From the NCBI RefSeq assembly GCF_045038035.1, contig NZ_CP173427.1, positions 3,286,001-3,350,000 on the forward strand: a stretch of DNA of 64,000 bases. The letters run 5' to 3'. Below are positions 32,838 to 41,953 of this stretch, in pieces; positions within the stretch are counted from its first letter, which is position 1; the number at the start of each line of letters is the position of its first letter. The DNA is from Paenibacillus_F chitinolyticus_A. GTDB taxonomy: Bacteria > Bacillota > Bacilli > Paenibacillales > NBRC-103111. The notes under the pieces were generated by a model, which did no database searches, had not been told where the DNA came from, and saw only the letters and a list, made by a program, of their open reading frames with translations. The position numbers were made by a program, and so were the translations under genes.

Positions 32838-33401
32838 TTATTCCCCGTAAGGCCGGTGAATCAGTCCGGTAAGCTTGACGAACGATTCCAGCACGCGGGC
32901 AATGCGCTCCTCCAGGTCGTGAAACGAACCCGCTTCCGATTCGTCCAGATAATCCTCAAACCGGCGGCGCTGGGAACCTCCGATGGAGATCCATTCCGGC
33001 GAGTTGATTCCGTGGAGGTTTCGGACAATGGCCTGCATTTGCCCGAGCGAGCTCACGCCAACGGCTCCTCCCGCCGAGCTGATGCTGAGCACCGGCTTGC
33101 CGCTGAAATGCTCCTGGCTCAAATGATCCAGCGCGTTTTTCAGAACACCTGACATGCCGCCGTGATATTCCGGCGAAGCGAGGATAAGCCCTTCCGCTTC
33201 CTTCGCGGATGTGCCGAGTCTCGCAAGCCCTTCATGACCGGAATAACTTTCTCCGGGAGAATAAAACGGTACGGGGTGCTGATACAGATCGATCAAGTCG
33301 ACGGAATGCCCTCTTTCCTCAAGCAGGTGCTGAAGATATTCGCACAACTTCGTGCTCGTCGCTCCTTGGCGGTTGCTTCCTGCGATAAACGTAAATTTCA
33401 T
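32838..33401 (-). CDS. NAD(P)H-dependent FMN reductase
   Basis: The 187-aa flavodoxin-like reductase starts with FIAGSNRQGATSTKL, the FMN phosphate-binding loop of the YhdA/SsuE/ArsH group, and has the typical SPEYHGGMSGVLKNALDHLS for the isoalloxazine side. It probably reduces quinones, azo dyes or free flavin with NAD(P)H in the cytoplasm. It is the first gene of a possible two-gene unit with the MFS pump, which would suit a detoxification role. The ribosome-binding site (GGAAGGATG) is moderate. Confidence 0.87.
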   Translation of the reverse strand: MKFTFIAGSNRQGATSTKLCEYLQHLLEERGHSVDLIDLYQHPVPFYSPGESYSGHEGLARLGTSAKEAEGLILASPEYHGGMSGVLKNALDHLSQEHFSGKPVLSISSAGGAVGVSSLGQMQAIVRNLHGINSPEWISIGGSQRRRFEDYLDESEAGSFHDLEERIARVLESFVKLTGLIHRPYGE

Positions 33402-33494
33402 TCGTCATCATCCTTCCGATTGAGTTGTTTGATCTGCTCTAATCGTACCGCAGCAGCCTTTGGGAGACGTCGGCGGCGAGAATGATTTTCAACG

Positions 33495-33522
33495 CAAAAA
33501 ACGTCCAGCCAACGGCTGAACG
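33495..33522 (-). terminator. Terminator of the NarL-type regulator gene
   Basis: CGTTCAGCC GTT GGCTGGACG with a TTTTTT run on the minus strand, below the regulator stop at 33609. Confidence 0.8.
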
Positions 33523-33608
33523 CTCTTGTTTTTTTCTACGACTTAAGTCTGAGAAACCGCTTGGACGGTATTTCTTCTGCTGCATGCATTCCGATGCTGC
33601 CTTGCTTT

Positions 33609-34259
33609 TCAGCCCAGCCCGTGCTTAACGGCTAAAATGGCGGCTTGCGTGCGATCGGCAAGCCCTAGCTTGTCGAGCACGTGGCTGACGTGCGTCTTGA
33701 CCGTTTTCTCCGAGATGAACAAAGCCTCCCCGATTTCTTTGTTGCTCATGCCGGAGGCGATCAGCTTCAGAACCTGGGCCTCCCGCTTCGTCAATTCCTC
33801 CAGAGGCGATGCCGCTCCGGCTGCCTGCACTTCCTCTGCGAACGCGATGGAGTTCATCAGCTTGCCGGCCGCTTCGGGATGAAGCTCCACCTGGCCCGCA
33901 TGCACACGCCGGATGGCCCGCACAAGCTCATCCGGCTCGATGTCCTTGAGCAGGTAGCCTCTCGCCCCCGCCCGCACGGCGGGAAGTACGTGGTCCTGAT
34001 CCGAAAAGGAGGTCAGAACGATCACTTTGACGCGAGGATGGTCACGCTTGATGATTTCCGCCGCCTCGATCCCGTTCAGTCCCGGCATGTTCAGATCCAT
34101 CAGAACGACATCCGGCGACAACGAGGCAATCATCTCCAGCGCCTGCCTCCCGTCCGAAGCTTCTCCCGCCAGCTCCAGATCCGGCTGGGTGGCCAAGAAC
34201 ATCTGGAGCCCTTTACGCACGACGGCATGGTCATCCGCCAGCAGGATCCTGACTTTCAT
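33609..34259 (-). CDS. NarL/LuxR-type response regulator (YhcZ-like)
   Basis: The 216-aa protein has a receiver (ILLADDHAVVRKGLQ, phospho-Asp in VVLMDLNMPGLNG, Lys in GYLLKDI) and a C-terminal LuxR helix-turn-helix (LTKREAQVLKLIASGMSNKEIGEALFISEKTVKTHV). Its start codon overlaps the stop of the GAF kinase (ATGA), so kinase and regulator are made together. It is the DNA-binding output of this two-component system; target genes are not evident from the neighbourhood. Confidence 0.93.
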   Translation of the reverse strand: MKVRILLADDHAVVRKGLQMFLATQPDLELAGEASDGRQALEMIASLSPDVVLMDLNMPGLNGIEAAEIIKRDHPRVKVIVLTSFSDQDHVLPAVRAGARGYLLKDIEPDELVRAIRRVHAGQVELHPEAAGKLMNSIAFAEEVQAAGAASPLEELTKREAQVLKLIASGMSNKEIGEALFISEKTVKTHVSHVLDKLGLADRTQAAILAVKHGLG

Positions 34260-35449
34260 GAATTCTCACCTCTGTCCGCGTGTGTATAAAACAACGGAAT
34301 CGCCGCAGCGATGCTCGTCCCTTTCTCCGGCTCTGTCGCGATGCTCAAACGGCCGCCCAGCGATTCCGCCCGTTCCTTCATCGTAATCAGCCCGAAGGAG
34401 GTTCCGGCAGCGGTTCCCGCTTCCTCGTCCGCTTGTTCTTCCGAAATAGCTGCCGTGCGCTTCATGCCGGACCCCCGGTCATGAATGCGGAGAACCGCTT
34501 CCGCATCTCCCTGTTCCAGAGAGATGACGGCTTCTTTCGTCCCCGCATGTTTAACGATATTATTCAACGCTTCCTGACCGATTCTCCAGAGCGCCTCCTC
34601 AACAGGACGCGGCAGCTCGCGGACTCCGCGCACGTCAGCCTGAACTTTCAGCCCCAGTTTTTCTCCGTAACGCTTCAGGGAAGAAACGAGCCCGTCCTCC
34701 AGCCCTGCGGGCCGAAGCTGCATGATGAGCGCCCTCATCTCTTTCAACGAGGACTGGGCGAGCTGCTGCATATCGCGCACGGCTGCGATAGCGGGTTCGC
34801 TTTGCCCGCCTCCGATCATCGATTCGGCGGCTCTGGCCGTCATCGACAGGGAAAACAGCATCTGGCACACGGAATCGTGAAGATCCCGCGCCAGCCGGTT
34901 GCGTTCTTCCAGCCGCGCCAGCTCGCGGTGATATTGTTCGAGCCGCATCCGTTCCACCGCGCTGCCGATCTGGAAAGCGACCGCCTGAAAAAGTGCCAGC
35001 TCCTCGTCGCCGAACCGCTCTTTACCAGGTGCCGCTACATTCAGCACGCCGAACCTGCGGCTGCCCGAGCGCAGCGGAACGGTCGCATGGTGCGTGATGC
35101 CGCGCGTATCGCCGGTTCCCTGCTTCCTCGCGGTTTCAAGCCGCTTGCAGCTGAGTATGTTGACGGCGTTCTTGAGCCGCCCGTCCCAATACCGCTCCAG
35201 GCACCAGCAGCCGCCGCATTTCATCGGCTCCTTGTCTGCCTGCTCAAGAGCGGGCGGAAGCTGCCGGTCCGCCGCAAAAACATACTCCGGCCCATCCCCG
35301 GAGAGGAAGATCCAAGCCGCTGAAAAACCCGTCAGCTCCAGCAGCTTTTCCAGCACCGTCCCCAGCATGGGAGCAAGCTCGTTGGACTGGTTCAGCGTTT
35401 CCGCAATCGTTTTCAAAATAACAAGCTCTTGCATCCGGGGTTCCGTCAT
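34256..35449 (-). CDS. Cytoplasmic GAF-domain sensor histidine kinase (YhcY-like)
   Basis: This 397-aa kinase lacks membrane helices. It has an N-terminal GAF domain (about 10-170) and a HisKA_3 core with the phospho-histidine in LARDLHDSVCQMLFSL, then an HATPase_c (EALNNIVKHAG, RDRGSG-like HDRGSGM). The GAF domain holds a cysteine group, Cys78, Cys81, Cys83 (KCGGCWC) and Cys101 (ILSCKRLE), which could bind a metal or iron-sulfur cluster or act as a redox switch. Partner regulator is encoded downstream with a 4-base overlap. GAAGGAG precedes the start at 35449. Confidence 0.9.
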   Translation of the reverse strand: MTEPRMQELVILKTIAETLNQSNELAPMLGTVLEKLLELTGFSAAWIFLSGDGPEYVFAADRQLPPALEQADKEPMKCGGCWCLERYWDGRLKNAVNILSCKRLETARKQGTGDTRGITHHATVPLRSGSRRFGVLNVAAPGKERFGDEELALFQAVAFQIGSAVERMRLEQYHRELARLEERNRLARDLHDSVCQMLFSLSMTARAAESMIGGGQSEPAIAAVRDMQQLAQSSLKEMRALIMQLRPAGLEDGLVSSLKRYGEKLGLKVQADVRGVRELPRPVEEALWRIGQEALNNIVKHAGTKEAVISLEQGDAEAVLRIHDRGSGMKRTAAISEEQADEEAGTAAGTSFGLITMKERAESLGGRLSIATEPEKGTSIAAAIPLFYTHADRGENS

Positions 35450-35501
35450 CGCCTTAACTCCTTCACGTTCCGTATCCTTCTATCATACCGCACCCGTACA
35501 G

Positions 35502-35539
35502 AAAAATCAGGTCCCTCCGCTTCGCGGAAGAACCTGATT
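35502..35539 (-). terminator. Terminator of ileS
   Basis: Read on the minus strand, AATCAGGT...CCGC GAAG CGG...ACCTGATTTTT forms a long stem with a T-run, below the ileS stop. Confidence 0.85.
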
Positions 35540-35586
35540 CCTGATCCTGCGAGCCCCTTCGGGCGCAGCCGGCTCGTTATCTTCGT

Positions 35587-38500
35587 TTATTCTACCCGCA
35601 TCCGGAGGGTGAACTCACCGAGGGCGACTTCCTCCATACCTTCCGCGTTCTCGTAACGGATGGCGCTGACCAGCACGTTATCGCGAAGTACCTGTTCATA
35701 CCGCAGCAGGGCCTCTTTAAGCTGCGGATCCGCATCCAACACAAGGGTGATGCGCCGGTCAATCGGCAGATCCAGCTTTTTACGGTAATCCTGAACGGCG
35801 CGGACGACCTCGCGGACAGCCCCTTCCTGCTTGAGCGCTTCGGTCACTTCCGTATTCAGGGCGACGGTAAGGCCGTAGCCGGATGCGGAAGCAAACCCCT
35901 GCTTCGCCGTTTTTTCGACGAGCAGCTCATCCAGCGTCAGGTGCACGCTTTCCCCCTGCACCTCCGTATCCAAAGCACCCCGGCCGACCGCTGCGGCAGC
36001 CGCTTCAGGAGAAAGATTTTTCAAATAACCTTGCAGGGGACCGACCAATTTGCCGTATTTTTTGCCGGCCGCTTTCAGGTTCAGCTTCAAAGCAAACTGG
36101 ACGAAACCGGCATCGCTTTGCTCCAGACGAACTTGCTTCACATTGATTTCCTCTTGGATGATCGCTTCAAAACGGTCAAGCGCGAACTCGCGATCAAGCG
36201 AAATCAGTAGCTCCGACAACGGCTGGCGGGTCTTAATCGCCGTTTCGTTGCGGATGCTGCGGGCCAGCTCGACGATCTGCCGAGCCGTCTCCATCTCTTT
36301 TTCCAGAGCGGTATCGACGGCGGCTTCGTCCGCTTTAGGATAGTCGGCCAGATGCACGCTGCCTTTCCCTCCCAGATTGCCGTATACGTCTTCGGCGATC
36401 AGCGGAGCGTACGGCGCGATCATCCGCGCCAGTGTGAGCAGAACTTCGTGGAGCGTCTGATACGCCTCCACTTTGTCTTCCGGCATGCCGCTTCCCCAGA
36501 AACGGTCCCGCGAGCGCCGGATATACCAATTGCTCAGCTCATCCACGAACACCTCGATCTGCTTCGCCGGATTAAGGAAGTCGTTCGTGTCCAGTCCTTT
36601 GACGACACTTGCGAGCGTGCTGTTCAGCCGCGACAAAACCCAGCGGTCCAGCTCATTGCGCGGCGGTTTCCGCTCGAACGAGCCCGGATCAAAGCCGTCG
36701 ATTTCGGCATACAAGGCAAAAAACGCATGCGTATTGTGAATCGTATCGACGATCTTCGATTTTGCTTCCGCGACGATCTGCTTGGAGAAACGTTTGCTGT
36801 TCCAGGGGGCACTGTCCGACAGAAGCGCCCAGCGGAACGCATCCGTCCCGAACTCTTCGATAATGTTCCACGGGTCGAGGACATTCCCCTTGCTCTTGGA
36901 CATTTTCAGCCCGTTCTCATCCAGCACATGCCCCGTTGAAATGACTGCCTTGTACGGCGCCCGGCCGTTATACAGCGTCGAAACCGCCAGCAGGCTGAAA
37001 AACCATCCGCGCGTCTGGTCGATGCCTTCGCAGATCATATCGGCAGGATACTGCTCGTTGAACGTCTTCTCGTCTCCGAACGGATGGTGATACTGGGCGA
37101 ACGGCATGGAGCCGCTGTCGAACCAGACGTCGATCACTTCCGGCGTTCTCTCCATCACCCCGCCGCACGAACAGCGAAGCTTGACGTCATCCACGTACGG
37201 CTTATGAAGCTCAAGACTCTCATCCACGGGATCGACGGCACGATCGCGCAGCTCCCGGTGGCTTCCCGGAGCAAATTCCTCTCCGCAATCCCCGCAGACC
37301 CATACGTTAAGGGGTGTGCCCCAGTACCGGTTGCGGCTGATGTTCCAGTCCACCAGCTCCTCCAGGAATTTTCCGAAACGGCCTTCCCGGAGATGGCCCG
37401 GATACCAGCTCACTTCGTTGTTGTTCGCGATAAGCTGCTCTTTGACTGCCGTCGTCCGGATAAACCAACTTTCCATCGCGTAATACAGCAGCGGCGACTT
37501 GCAGCGCCAGCAGAACGGATAGCTGTGCTCGTAGCGTTCTTTGGAGAAGAGCAGACCGCGTTCGGACAGCTTTTTCACGATATCCACGTCGCAATCTTTC
37601 ACAAAACGGCCCGCGAAATCGGTAATTTCCGCAGCGTAGGTGCCATCCTGCTTCACGACATGGACGAAATCGATCCCATGCTCGCGTGTAGTGCGGTAAT
37701 CGTCTTCCCCGTGCGCGGGCGCGATATGCACGATTCCCGTTCCGCTCGAGTCGCTGACATAATCGGCGTCTACGACCAGATGGCCTTTGTTCAGCTTCAA
37801 ATAGCCGAAAGGCGGCTCATATGCGGTACCGACGAACTCGGCCCCTTTATGCACGGAGAGGACCTCCGCTTCGCCTCCGAACACCTTCTCGGCGAGATTC
37901 TGCGCCGTCACGTACACGTCTCCGTTATGCTTCACTTTGACATAATCGAGATCTTTGTTGACCGCCAGCGCCACGTTCGCCGGAAGCGTCCAGGGGGTCG
38001 TCGTCCATGCGAGAAAATATTCGTCAGCGGCCTTGCTCTTGAACTTGACCGTGGCACTCAGATCTTTGACGTCTTCGTAGCCCTGCGCCACTTCGTGCGA
38101 GCTTAGCGTCGTCTGACAGTCGGGGCAGTACGGGCTGACACGGTGGCCCTTGTACAGGAGCCCTTTCTTGTGGATGACCGACAGCACATGCCAGACGCTC
38201 TCGATGTAATCGTTCGTCAGCGTCACGTACGGATGCTCCATATCGGTCCAGTAAGCGATGGCCTCGGTCAGCTCGCGCCACTGCTTTTCATATTCGAACA
38301 CGCTGTTCTTACACGTTTCCACAAACTTGGCGACGCCGTATTCCTCGATCTCCTGCTTGCCCGAAATGCCCAGCTGCTTCTCCACGCCCAGCTCGACCGG
38401 CAGTCCGTGCGTGTCCCAGCCGGCCTTGCGGACGACGCGGTAGCCCGACATCGTTTTGTAGCGGCCGATAAAATCTTTGATGACCCGGCCGAGCACATGC

Positions 38501-38667
38501 CCGATATGCGGCTTGCCGTTCGCCGTAGGCGGACCTTCATAGAAGACGAAGTTCGGCTTGCCTTCCCGGTTCTCGATCGACCGGCGGAACGTATCGTCCT
38601 CCCTCCACTGGTTCAGGACCCGCAGCTCCCGGGTTCTTGCTTTTTCTTTGACATCGACTTTGTTCAT
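35587..38667 (-). CDS. ileS: Isoleucyl-tRNA synthetase, type 2 (eukaryote-like)
   Basis: This 1026-aa class I synthetase has the HIGH motif (54-57, in FYEGPPTANGKPHIGHVLGRVIKDF), the editing domain, KMSKS (about 588-592, in GLKMSKSKGNVLDPW), and a long C-terminal region. The opening FVFYEGPPTANGKPHIGH and the length of over 1000 aa mark it as IleRS2, the kind found in eukaryotes and some bacteria. IleRS2 enzymes are generally insensitive to mupirocin, in contrast to IleRS1. Some Bacillales carry both; whether a second ileS exists outside this window is unknown. It is preceded by a T-box leader and its own consensus promoter and followed by a strong terminator. Confidence 0.95.
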   Translation of the reverse strand: MNKVDVKEKARTRELRVLNQWREDDTFRRSIENREGKPNFVFYEGPPTANGKPHIGHVLGRVIKDFIGRYKTMSGYRVVRKAGWDTHGLPVELGVEKQLGISGKQEIEEYGVAKFVETCKNSVFEYEKQWRELTEAIAYWTDMEHPYVTLTNDYIESVWHVLSVIHKKGLLYKGHRVSPYCPDCQTTLSSHEVAQGYEDVKDLSATVKFKSKAADEYFLAWTTTPWTLPANVALAVNKDLDYVKVKHNGDVYVTAQNLAEKVFGGEAEVLSVHKGAEFVGTAYEPPFGYLKLNKGHLVVDADYVSDSSGTGIVHIAPAHGEDDYRTTREHGIDFVHVVKQDGTYAAEITDFAGRFVKDCDVDIVKKLSERGLLFSKERYEHSYPFCWRCKSPLLYYAMESWFIRTTAVKEQLIANNNEVSWYPGHLREGRFGKFLEELVDWNISRNRYWGTPLNVWVCGDCGEEFAPGSHRELRDRAVDPVDESLELHKPYVDDVKLRCSCGGVMERTPEVIDVWFDSGSMPFAQYHHPFGDEKTFNEQYPADMICEGIDQTRGWFFSLLAVSTLYNGRAPYKAVISTGHVLDENGLKMSKSKGNVLDPWNIIEEFGTDAFRWALLSDSAPWNSKRFSKQIVAEAKSKIVDTIHNTHAFFALYAEIDGFDPGSFERKPPRNELDRWVLSRLNSTLASVVKGLDTNDFLNPAKQIEVFVDELSNWYIRRSRDRFWGSGMPEDKVEAYQTLHEVLLTLARMIAPYAPLIAEDVYGNLGGKGSVHLADYPKADEAAVDTALEKEMETARQIVELARSIRNETAIKTRQPLSELLISLDREFALDRFEAIIQEEINVKQVRLEQSDAGFVQFALKLNLKAAGKKYGKLVGPLQGYLKNLSPEAAAAAVGRGALDTEVQGESVHLTLDELLVEKTAKQGFASASGYGLTVALNTEVTEALKQEGAVREVVRAVQDYRKKLDLPIDRRITLVLDADPQLKEALLRYEQVLRDNVLVSAIRYENAEGMEEVALGEFTLRMRVE

Positions 38668-38705
38668 GTCCCGTCATCCCTTTCCGGCTTCGTTTCTTAA
38701 AACAA

Positions 38706-38995
38706 CAAAAAAATCCCGCCCCGTAAGGGACGAGATTGTGTCTCGCGCTACCACCCTTGTTCCGCCAAAGCCTTGTGGATAAAAGCTATGCGGCACCTCA
38801 TCTGCGTACGATCATACGCGTCCCTTGTAACGGCGGGATCCCGGGTCAGCTTACTAGCCTGCTTCAGCTTTCCTTCTCGGAGAGGATTTTCTGCTCATTC
38901 TTGTCCATTGGCTTTCAGCGCGGGGCCAACTCTCTGGGGAACAAGGGATCAGCGTACTCGTTCTCGTCAATGAATTTCTCGGGTTCATTTTCAGA
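38706..38995 (-). ncRNA. T-box riboswitch leader of ileS
   Basis: On the minus strand the T-box core AGGGTGGTAGCGCG lies at 38758-38745, a variant of the usual GGGTGGNACCGCG. The TGGT would pair with the ACCA end (A73 discriminator) of tRNA-Ile. A terminator hairpin follows, AATCTCGTCCC TTACG GGGCGGGATTTTTTT (38738-38706). Upstream, GAGTACGCTGATCCC holds an ATC that may be the isoleucine specifier, but I have not folded the leader. Confidence 0.88.
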
Positions 38996-39002
38996 TATTC
39001 CA

Positions 39003-39031
39003 TTTTTACAGCATTTTCGGTAAAATGTCAA
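39003..39031 (-). promoter_or_regulatory. Sigma-A promoter of ileS
   Basis: On the minus strand TTGACA (39031-39026) and TAAAAA (39008-39003) are 17 bases apart, just upstream of the T-box leader. Confidence 0.7.
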
Positions 39032-39185
39032 CCCGCGTTTGTCCTTCGGCGCTGCGGCGGTAATTTCGCTGCCCCGCTCTTTTTTTACCCGGCTTCCCTA
39101 TCCGGCACTTGTATGACTTTCCGTAAGAAGGTAGTCTGGAATAGAAAAATGAATCGGACTTCTATATGGATGGGTTGGTGCTTGC

Positions 39186-39941
39186 ATGAATGTCGAGGCT
39201 TATTTGAAAAGAATGGACACAAGCCGTCCCGTCAAGCCGGATCTGGCTGCCCTGAAGGAGCTTCAGCGTCAGCATTTGCTGCACGTGCCTTTTGAAAATC
39301 TGGACGTAATCCGTCAAGTACCGATCACGCTGGACATCGCTTCCTTTTATGAAAAGGTAATCGGGCGCCGCCGGGGCGGCTTCTGCTACGAACTCAACGG
39401 GCTTTTCAGCACCCTTCTCAAGGAGCTTGGTTTCACGGTGCGCCTGATTGCGGCTACAGTTGCCAAGCCGGACGGAACTTGGGGGATGAACGAAAGCCAT
39501 GCGGCCATTCTGGCGGAACTGGACCGATCCTATCTGGTCGACGTCGGCTTCGGCGACTCCGCCCGCACCCCGGTTCCGCTGGACGGGACACCGGTGGAGG
39601 ATGTAAGCGGCGTATACCGGGCCGCGAAAGTGCCGGAAGCGGACGGCCTGTACGATCTCCAGCGGGCCGGCGAGGATGAGGGCTGGAACGCGCTGTACCG
39701 CTTCTCGACAGCGCCCCGCTCCCTGGGGAGCTTTGCGGAAGCGTGCACGTTCAACCAGACGTCCCCCGAGTCCCATTTTACGCGGAAGCTGCTTGCGACT
39801 AAAGCGACTGCGACGGGACGGGTGACGATTTCGGGCGACCAGCTGATCGAGACGGACGGCGACGTCAAGAGCAGACAGCCGCTGGCCCCGGAGGAGCTGG
39901 AAAAGACGCTGATCAGCCGCCTGGACCTGTCCGTCCGATAG
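39186..39941 (+). CDS. Arylamine N-acetyltransferase
   Basis: The 251-aa protein belongs to the NAT family, which moves an acetyl group from acetyl-CoA to arylamines and hydrazines through a cysteine. The catalytic triad is visible: Cys in RRGGFCYELNGLF, His in NESHAAIL and Asp in LVDVGFGD. HVPFENLDV is another family signature. Length is normal (about 250-280). It detoxifies amines or helps build amide-linked natural products; no biosynthetic cluster is nearby. It is a single gene followed by a terminator. Confidence 0.93.
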   Translation: MNVEAYLKRMDTSRPVKPDLAALKELQRQHLLHVPFENLDVIRQVPITLDIASFYEKVIGRRRGGFCYELNGLFSTLLKELGFTVRLIAATVAKPDGTWGMNESHAAILAELDRSYLVDVGFGDSARTPVPLDGTPVEDVSGVYRAAKVPEADGLYDLQRAGEDEGWNALYRFSTAPRSLGSFAEACTFNQTSPESHFTRKLLATKATATGRVTISGDQLIETDGDVKSRQPLAPEELEKTLISRLDLSVR

Positions 39942-40050
39942 ACGAAAAACAGGTCTGCGCGCATAGAACGGACCGGCTTTTGGCGCGGCTTACCGTAAGG
40001 GCGATAGTTCGGCGTCATGGTTGTGTGGCGCTTCAATACTGAAGATGCCG

Positions 40051-40079
40051 GGTGTCCGCATAAAACGGACACCGTTTTT
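40051..40079 (+). terminator. Terminator of the N-acetyltransferase gene
   Basis: GGTGTCCG CATAAAA CGGACACC followed by GTTTTT. Confidence 0.8.
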
Positions 40080-40132
40080 CCGGCGTTTGCCGCAGCGGTG
40101 ATTTCTTTCGATTTGCAGCAGCGCTTGGAACG

Positions 40133-40170
40133 CGAAAAACCGGTATGCTCGCAACAGAGCATACCGGTTC
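40133..40170 (-). terminator. Terminator of the flavodoxin-like reductase gene
   Basis: On the minus strand, AACCGGTATGCTC TGTTGC GAGCATACCGGTT followed by TTT, below the stop at 40243. Confidence 0.8.
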
Positions 40171-40242
40171 CGGCGCTCTTCCGGACCGGCTTCTTCCTGC
40201 CGGCGTTCCCCAGCTGCGCTTTGAAGGCGTGCCGCTTCTTTG

Positions 40243-40788
40243 TTAAAGCGCCGCAAGCTTGTTTCTCAGCCGCTCCGCCGCAAACATTCCTTCCGCGTCG
40301 TGCAGGACATCGCCCGGTTTATTCCCTTTGCCGAGGATATAGCCTTCGAAACGGATGCCCATAAAGTCGAAAATATACTGAAACTGCTGAATCATCGGCA
40401 GTCCCTTGATTTCCGGCAGATCGCCTCCGACGGCAATGACGTAAGCCTTTTTGGCGGCCATCGTTTTTTTGAAATCCGGGTAGTCCCCGTCCCTCATCAT
40501 CTGCGACCAGCGGTCCACGAAGTTTTTCATGATTCCCGACATGCTGTACCAGTACACCGGTGTCGCAAAAATAAGAACGTCCGCGGAAAGTACCCGGTCG
40601 ATCACTTCTTTATAATCGTCGTTCATCTCCGGAAACCCCTCTTCCGCATGACGCCCGTCGATAATCGCCCGGATTGTGTAGGTGTTAAGCTGAATCCGGT
40701 CGACTGTCAAACCTTTGACGGCTTCCTCCGTCAGCTGCTCCGTATTTCCATCGGGACGTGTTCCCCCGTAAATGACTGCGATTGACAT
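40243..40788 (-). CDS. NADPH-dependent FMN reductase, YwqN-like
   Basis: The 181-aa flavodoxin-fold protein begins IAVIYGGTRPDGNTEQL, the FMN phosphate loop, and has FATPVYWYSMSGIMKNFVDRW for the flavin ring. Length equals B. subtilis YwqN. It is divergent from a LysR gene, the same arrangement as ywqN/ywqM, so the LysR protein is its likely regulator. I chose ATG 40788, preceded by GAGGAGTG at fair distance, and not the longer frame from 40866. Substrate unknown; quinones or flavins likely. Confidence 0.87.
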   Translation of the reverse strand: MSIAVIYGGTRPDGNTEQLTEEAVKGLTVDRIQLNTYTIRAIIDGRHAEEGFPEMNDDYKEVIDRVLSADVLIFATPVYWYSMSGIMKNFVDRWSQMMRDGDYPDFKKTMAAKKAYVIAVGGDLPEIKGLPMIQQFQYIFDFMGIRFEGYILGKGNKPGDVLHDAEGMFAAERLRNKLAAL

Positions 40789-41002
40789 GGCTGCGTTCAC
40801 TCCTCGGTTCGATAAGTCGGCAGGCTCGTGCCCGTCCGCAGTGCGGGCGGGGGATGCCTCGTTCACTTCATTTCACGATTCGTTCTAGTGTTTCAAGTCT
40901 TGCCGGACACTACCCTCTCATTTTACAATAAAGAGAACGATCACCAAAGACGATTATTTCGATATTATCAATCAACTTTTTCGATGAAAGAGAGAAGCAG
41001 TA

Positions 41003-41953
41003 ATGGAAACCAAACAACTTCTGACGTTTAAAACCGCAGCCGAAAACCTGAATTTTACCCAGACGGCCCGGATGCTAAATTTTGCCCAATCCAGTGTGAC
41101 CGCGCAAATCAAAGCGCTGGAATCCGAGCTTGGAGCCCCCTTATTCGAACGGCTCGGCAAACGGCTCGTTTTAACGGAGGCTGGGCGCCAGTTTAAATTG
41201 TACGCCGACAAAATCATTACCCTGACGGAAGAAGCCAAACAGGCCGTCCGCGGGGACGAAGAACAGGCCGGAACGCTAGTGATAGGCGCCCAGGAAAGCC
41301 AGTGCACGTACCGTCTTCCCGCTTTGCTCAAAGAATTTAAAGCCCGCTTTCCGAACGTGAAGCTCGTGTTCCGGCCTTCGAATTCGGATGCTCATGCCAG
41401 GGAGCAGCTGCTGGAAGGCGTTCTGGACATCGCCTTTATCATGGACAGCTGCAAGCCGCGGGAAGCGCTGCATATCGAAACGCTGATCCGGGAGGAGCTC
41501 AAAATCGTCTCCTCGCCCGATCATCCGCTCGCGGACGCGGAGAACCTGACGCCGAAGGATCTGGTGCAAGAAACGTTCCTGCTGACGGAAGCCGGCTGTT
41601 CCTACCGGACCATCCTGGAGCGGTCCTTCGGCTCCGTATCCGTCTATCCGCTAAACAAATTCGAGTTTGCCAGCATCGAAGCTATCAAGCAGTGCGTCAT
41701 GTCCGGCCTCGGAATCGCTTTTTTGCCCGGTATGGTTGTAGCGGCGGATCTGCGTGACGGCAAGCTCGCCGAGCTGGACTGGAAAGCGCCTGAGGAGGCG
41801 CTGTTTACCCAGATCGCCTGGCACAAGGACAAATGGATGACGCCGCCGCTGCTGGCCTTTATCGAGCTGACGCGGAAGGTTTTCCTTGCCGGTGAGATGG
41901 CTCCGGAGTACAAACCGGAAGCGAAGGCGGCGGAAGAAACGCTCACTTCCTGA
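41003..41953 (+). CDS. LysR-family transcriptional regulator
   Basis: This 316-aa regulator has the N-terminal LysR helix-turn-helix (FKTAAENLNFTQTARMLNFAQSSVTAQIKALESELGAPLFER) and a periplasmic-binding-like effector domain (about 90-295). It is divergent from the YwqN-like reductase, with about 210 bases between the starts, where it probably binds. Its 3' end overlaps the convergent glycerate kinase gene by 11 bases. The C-terminal tail EYKPEAKAAEETLTS is charged and probably unstructured. Inducer unknown. Confidence 0.92.
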   Translation: METKQLLTFKTAAENLNFTQTARMLNFAQSSVTAQIKALESELGAPLFERLGKRLVLTEAGRQFKLYADKIITLTEEAKQAVRGDEEQAGTLVIGAQESQCTYRLPALLKEFKARFPNVKLVFRPSNSDAHAREQLLEGVLDIAFIMDSCKPREALHIETLIREELKIVSSPDHPLADAENLTPKDLVQETFLLTEAGCSYRTILERSFGSVSVYPLNKFEFASIEAIKQCVMSGLGIAFLPGMVVAADLRDGKLAELDWKAPEEALFTQIAWHKDKWMTPPLLAFIELTRKVFLAGEMAPEYKPEAKAAEETLTS

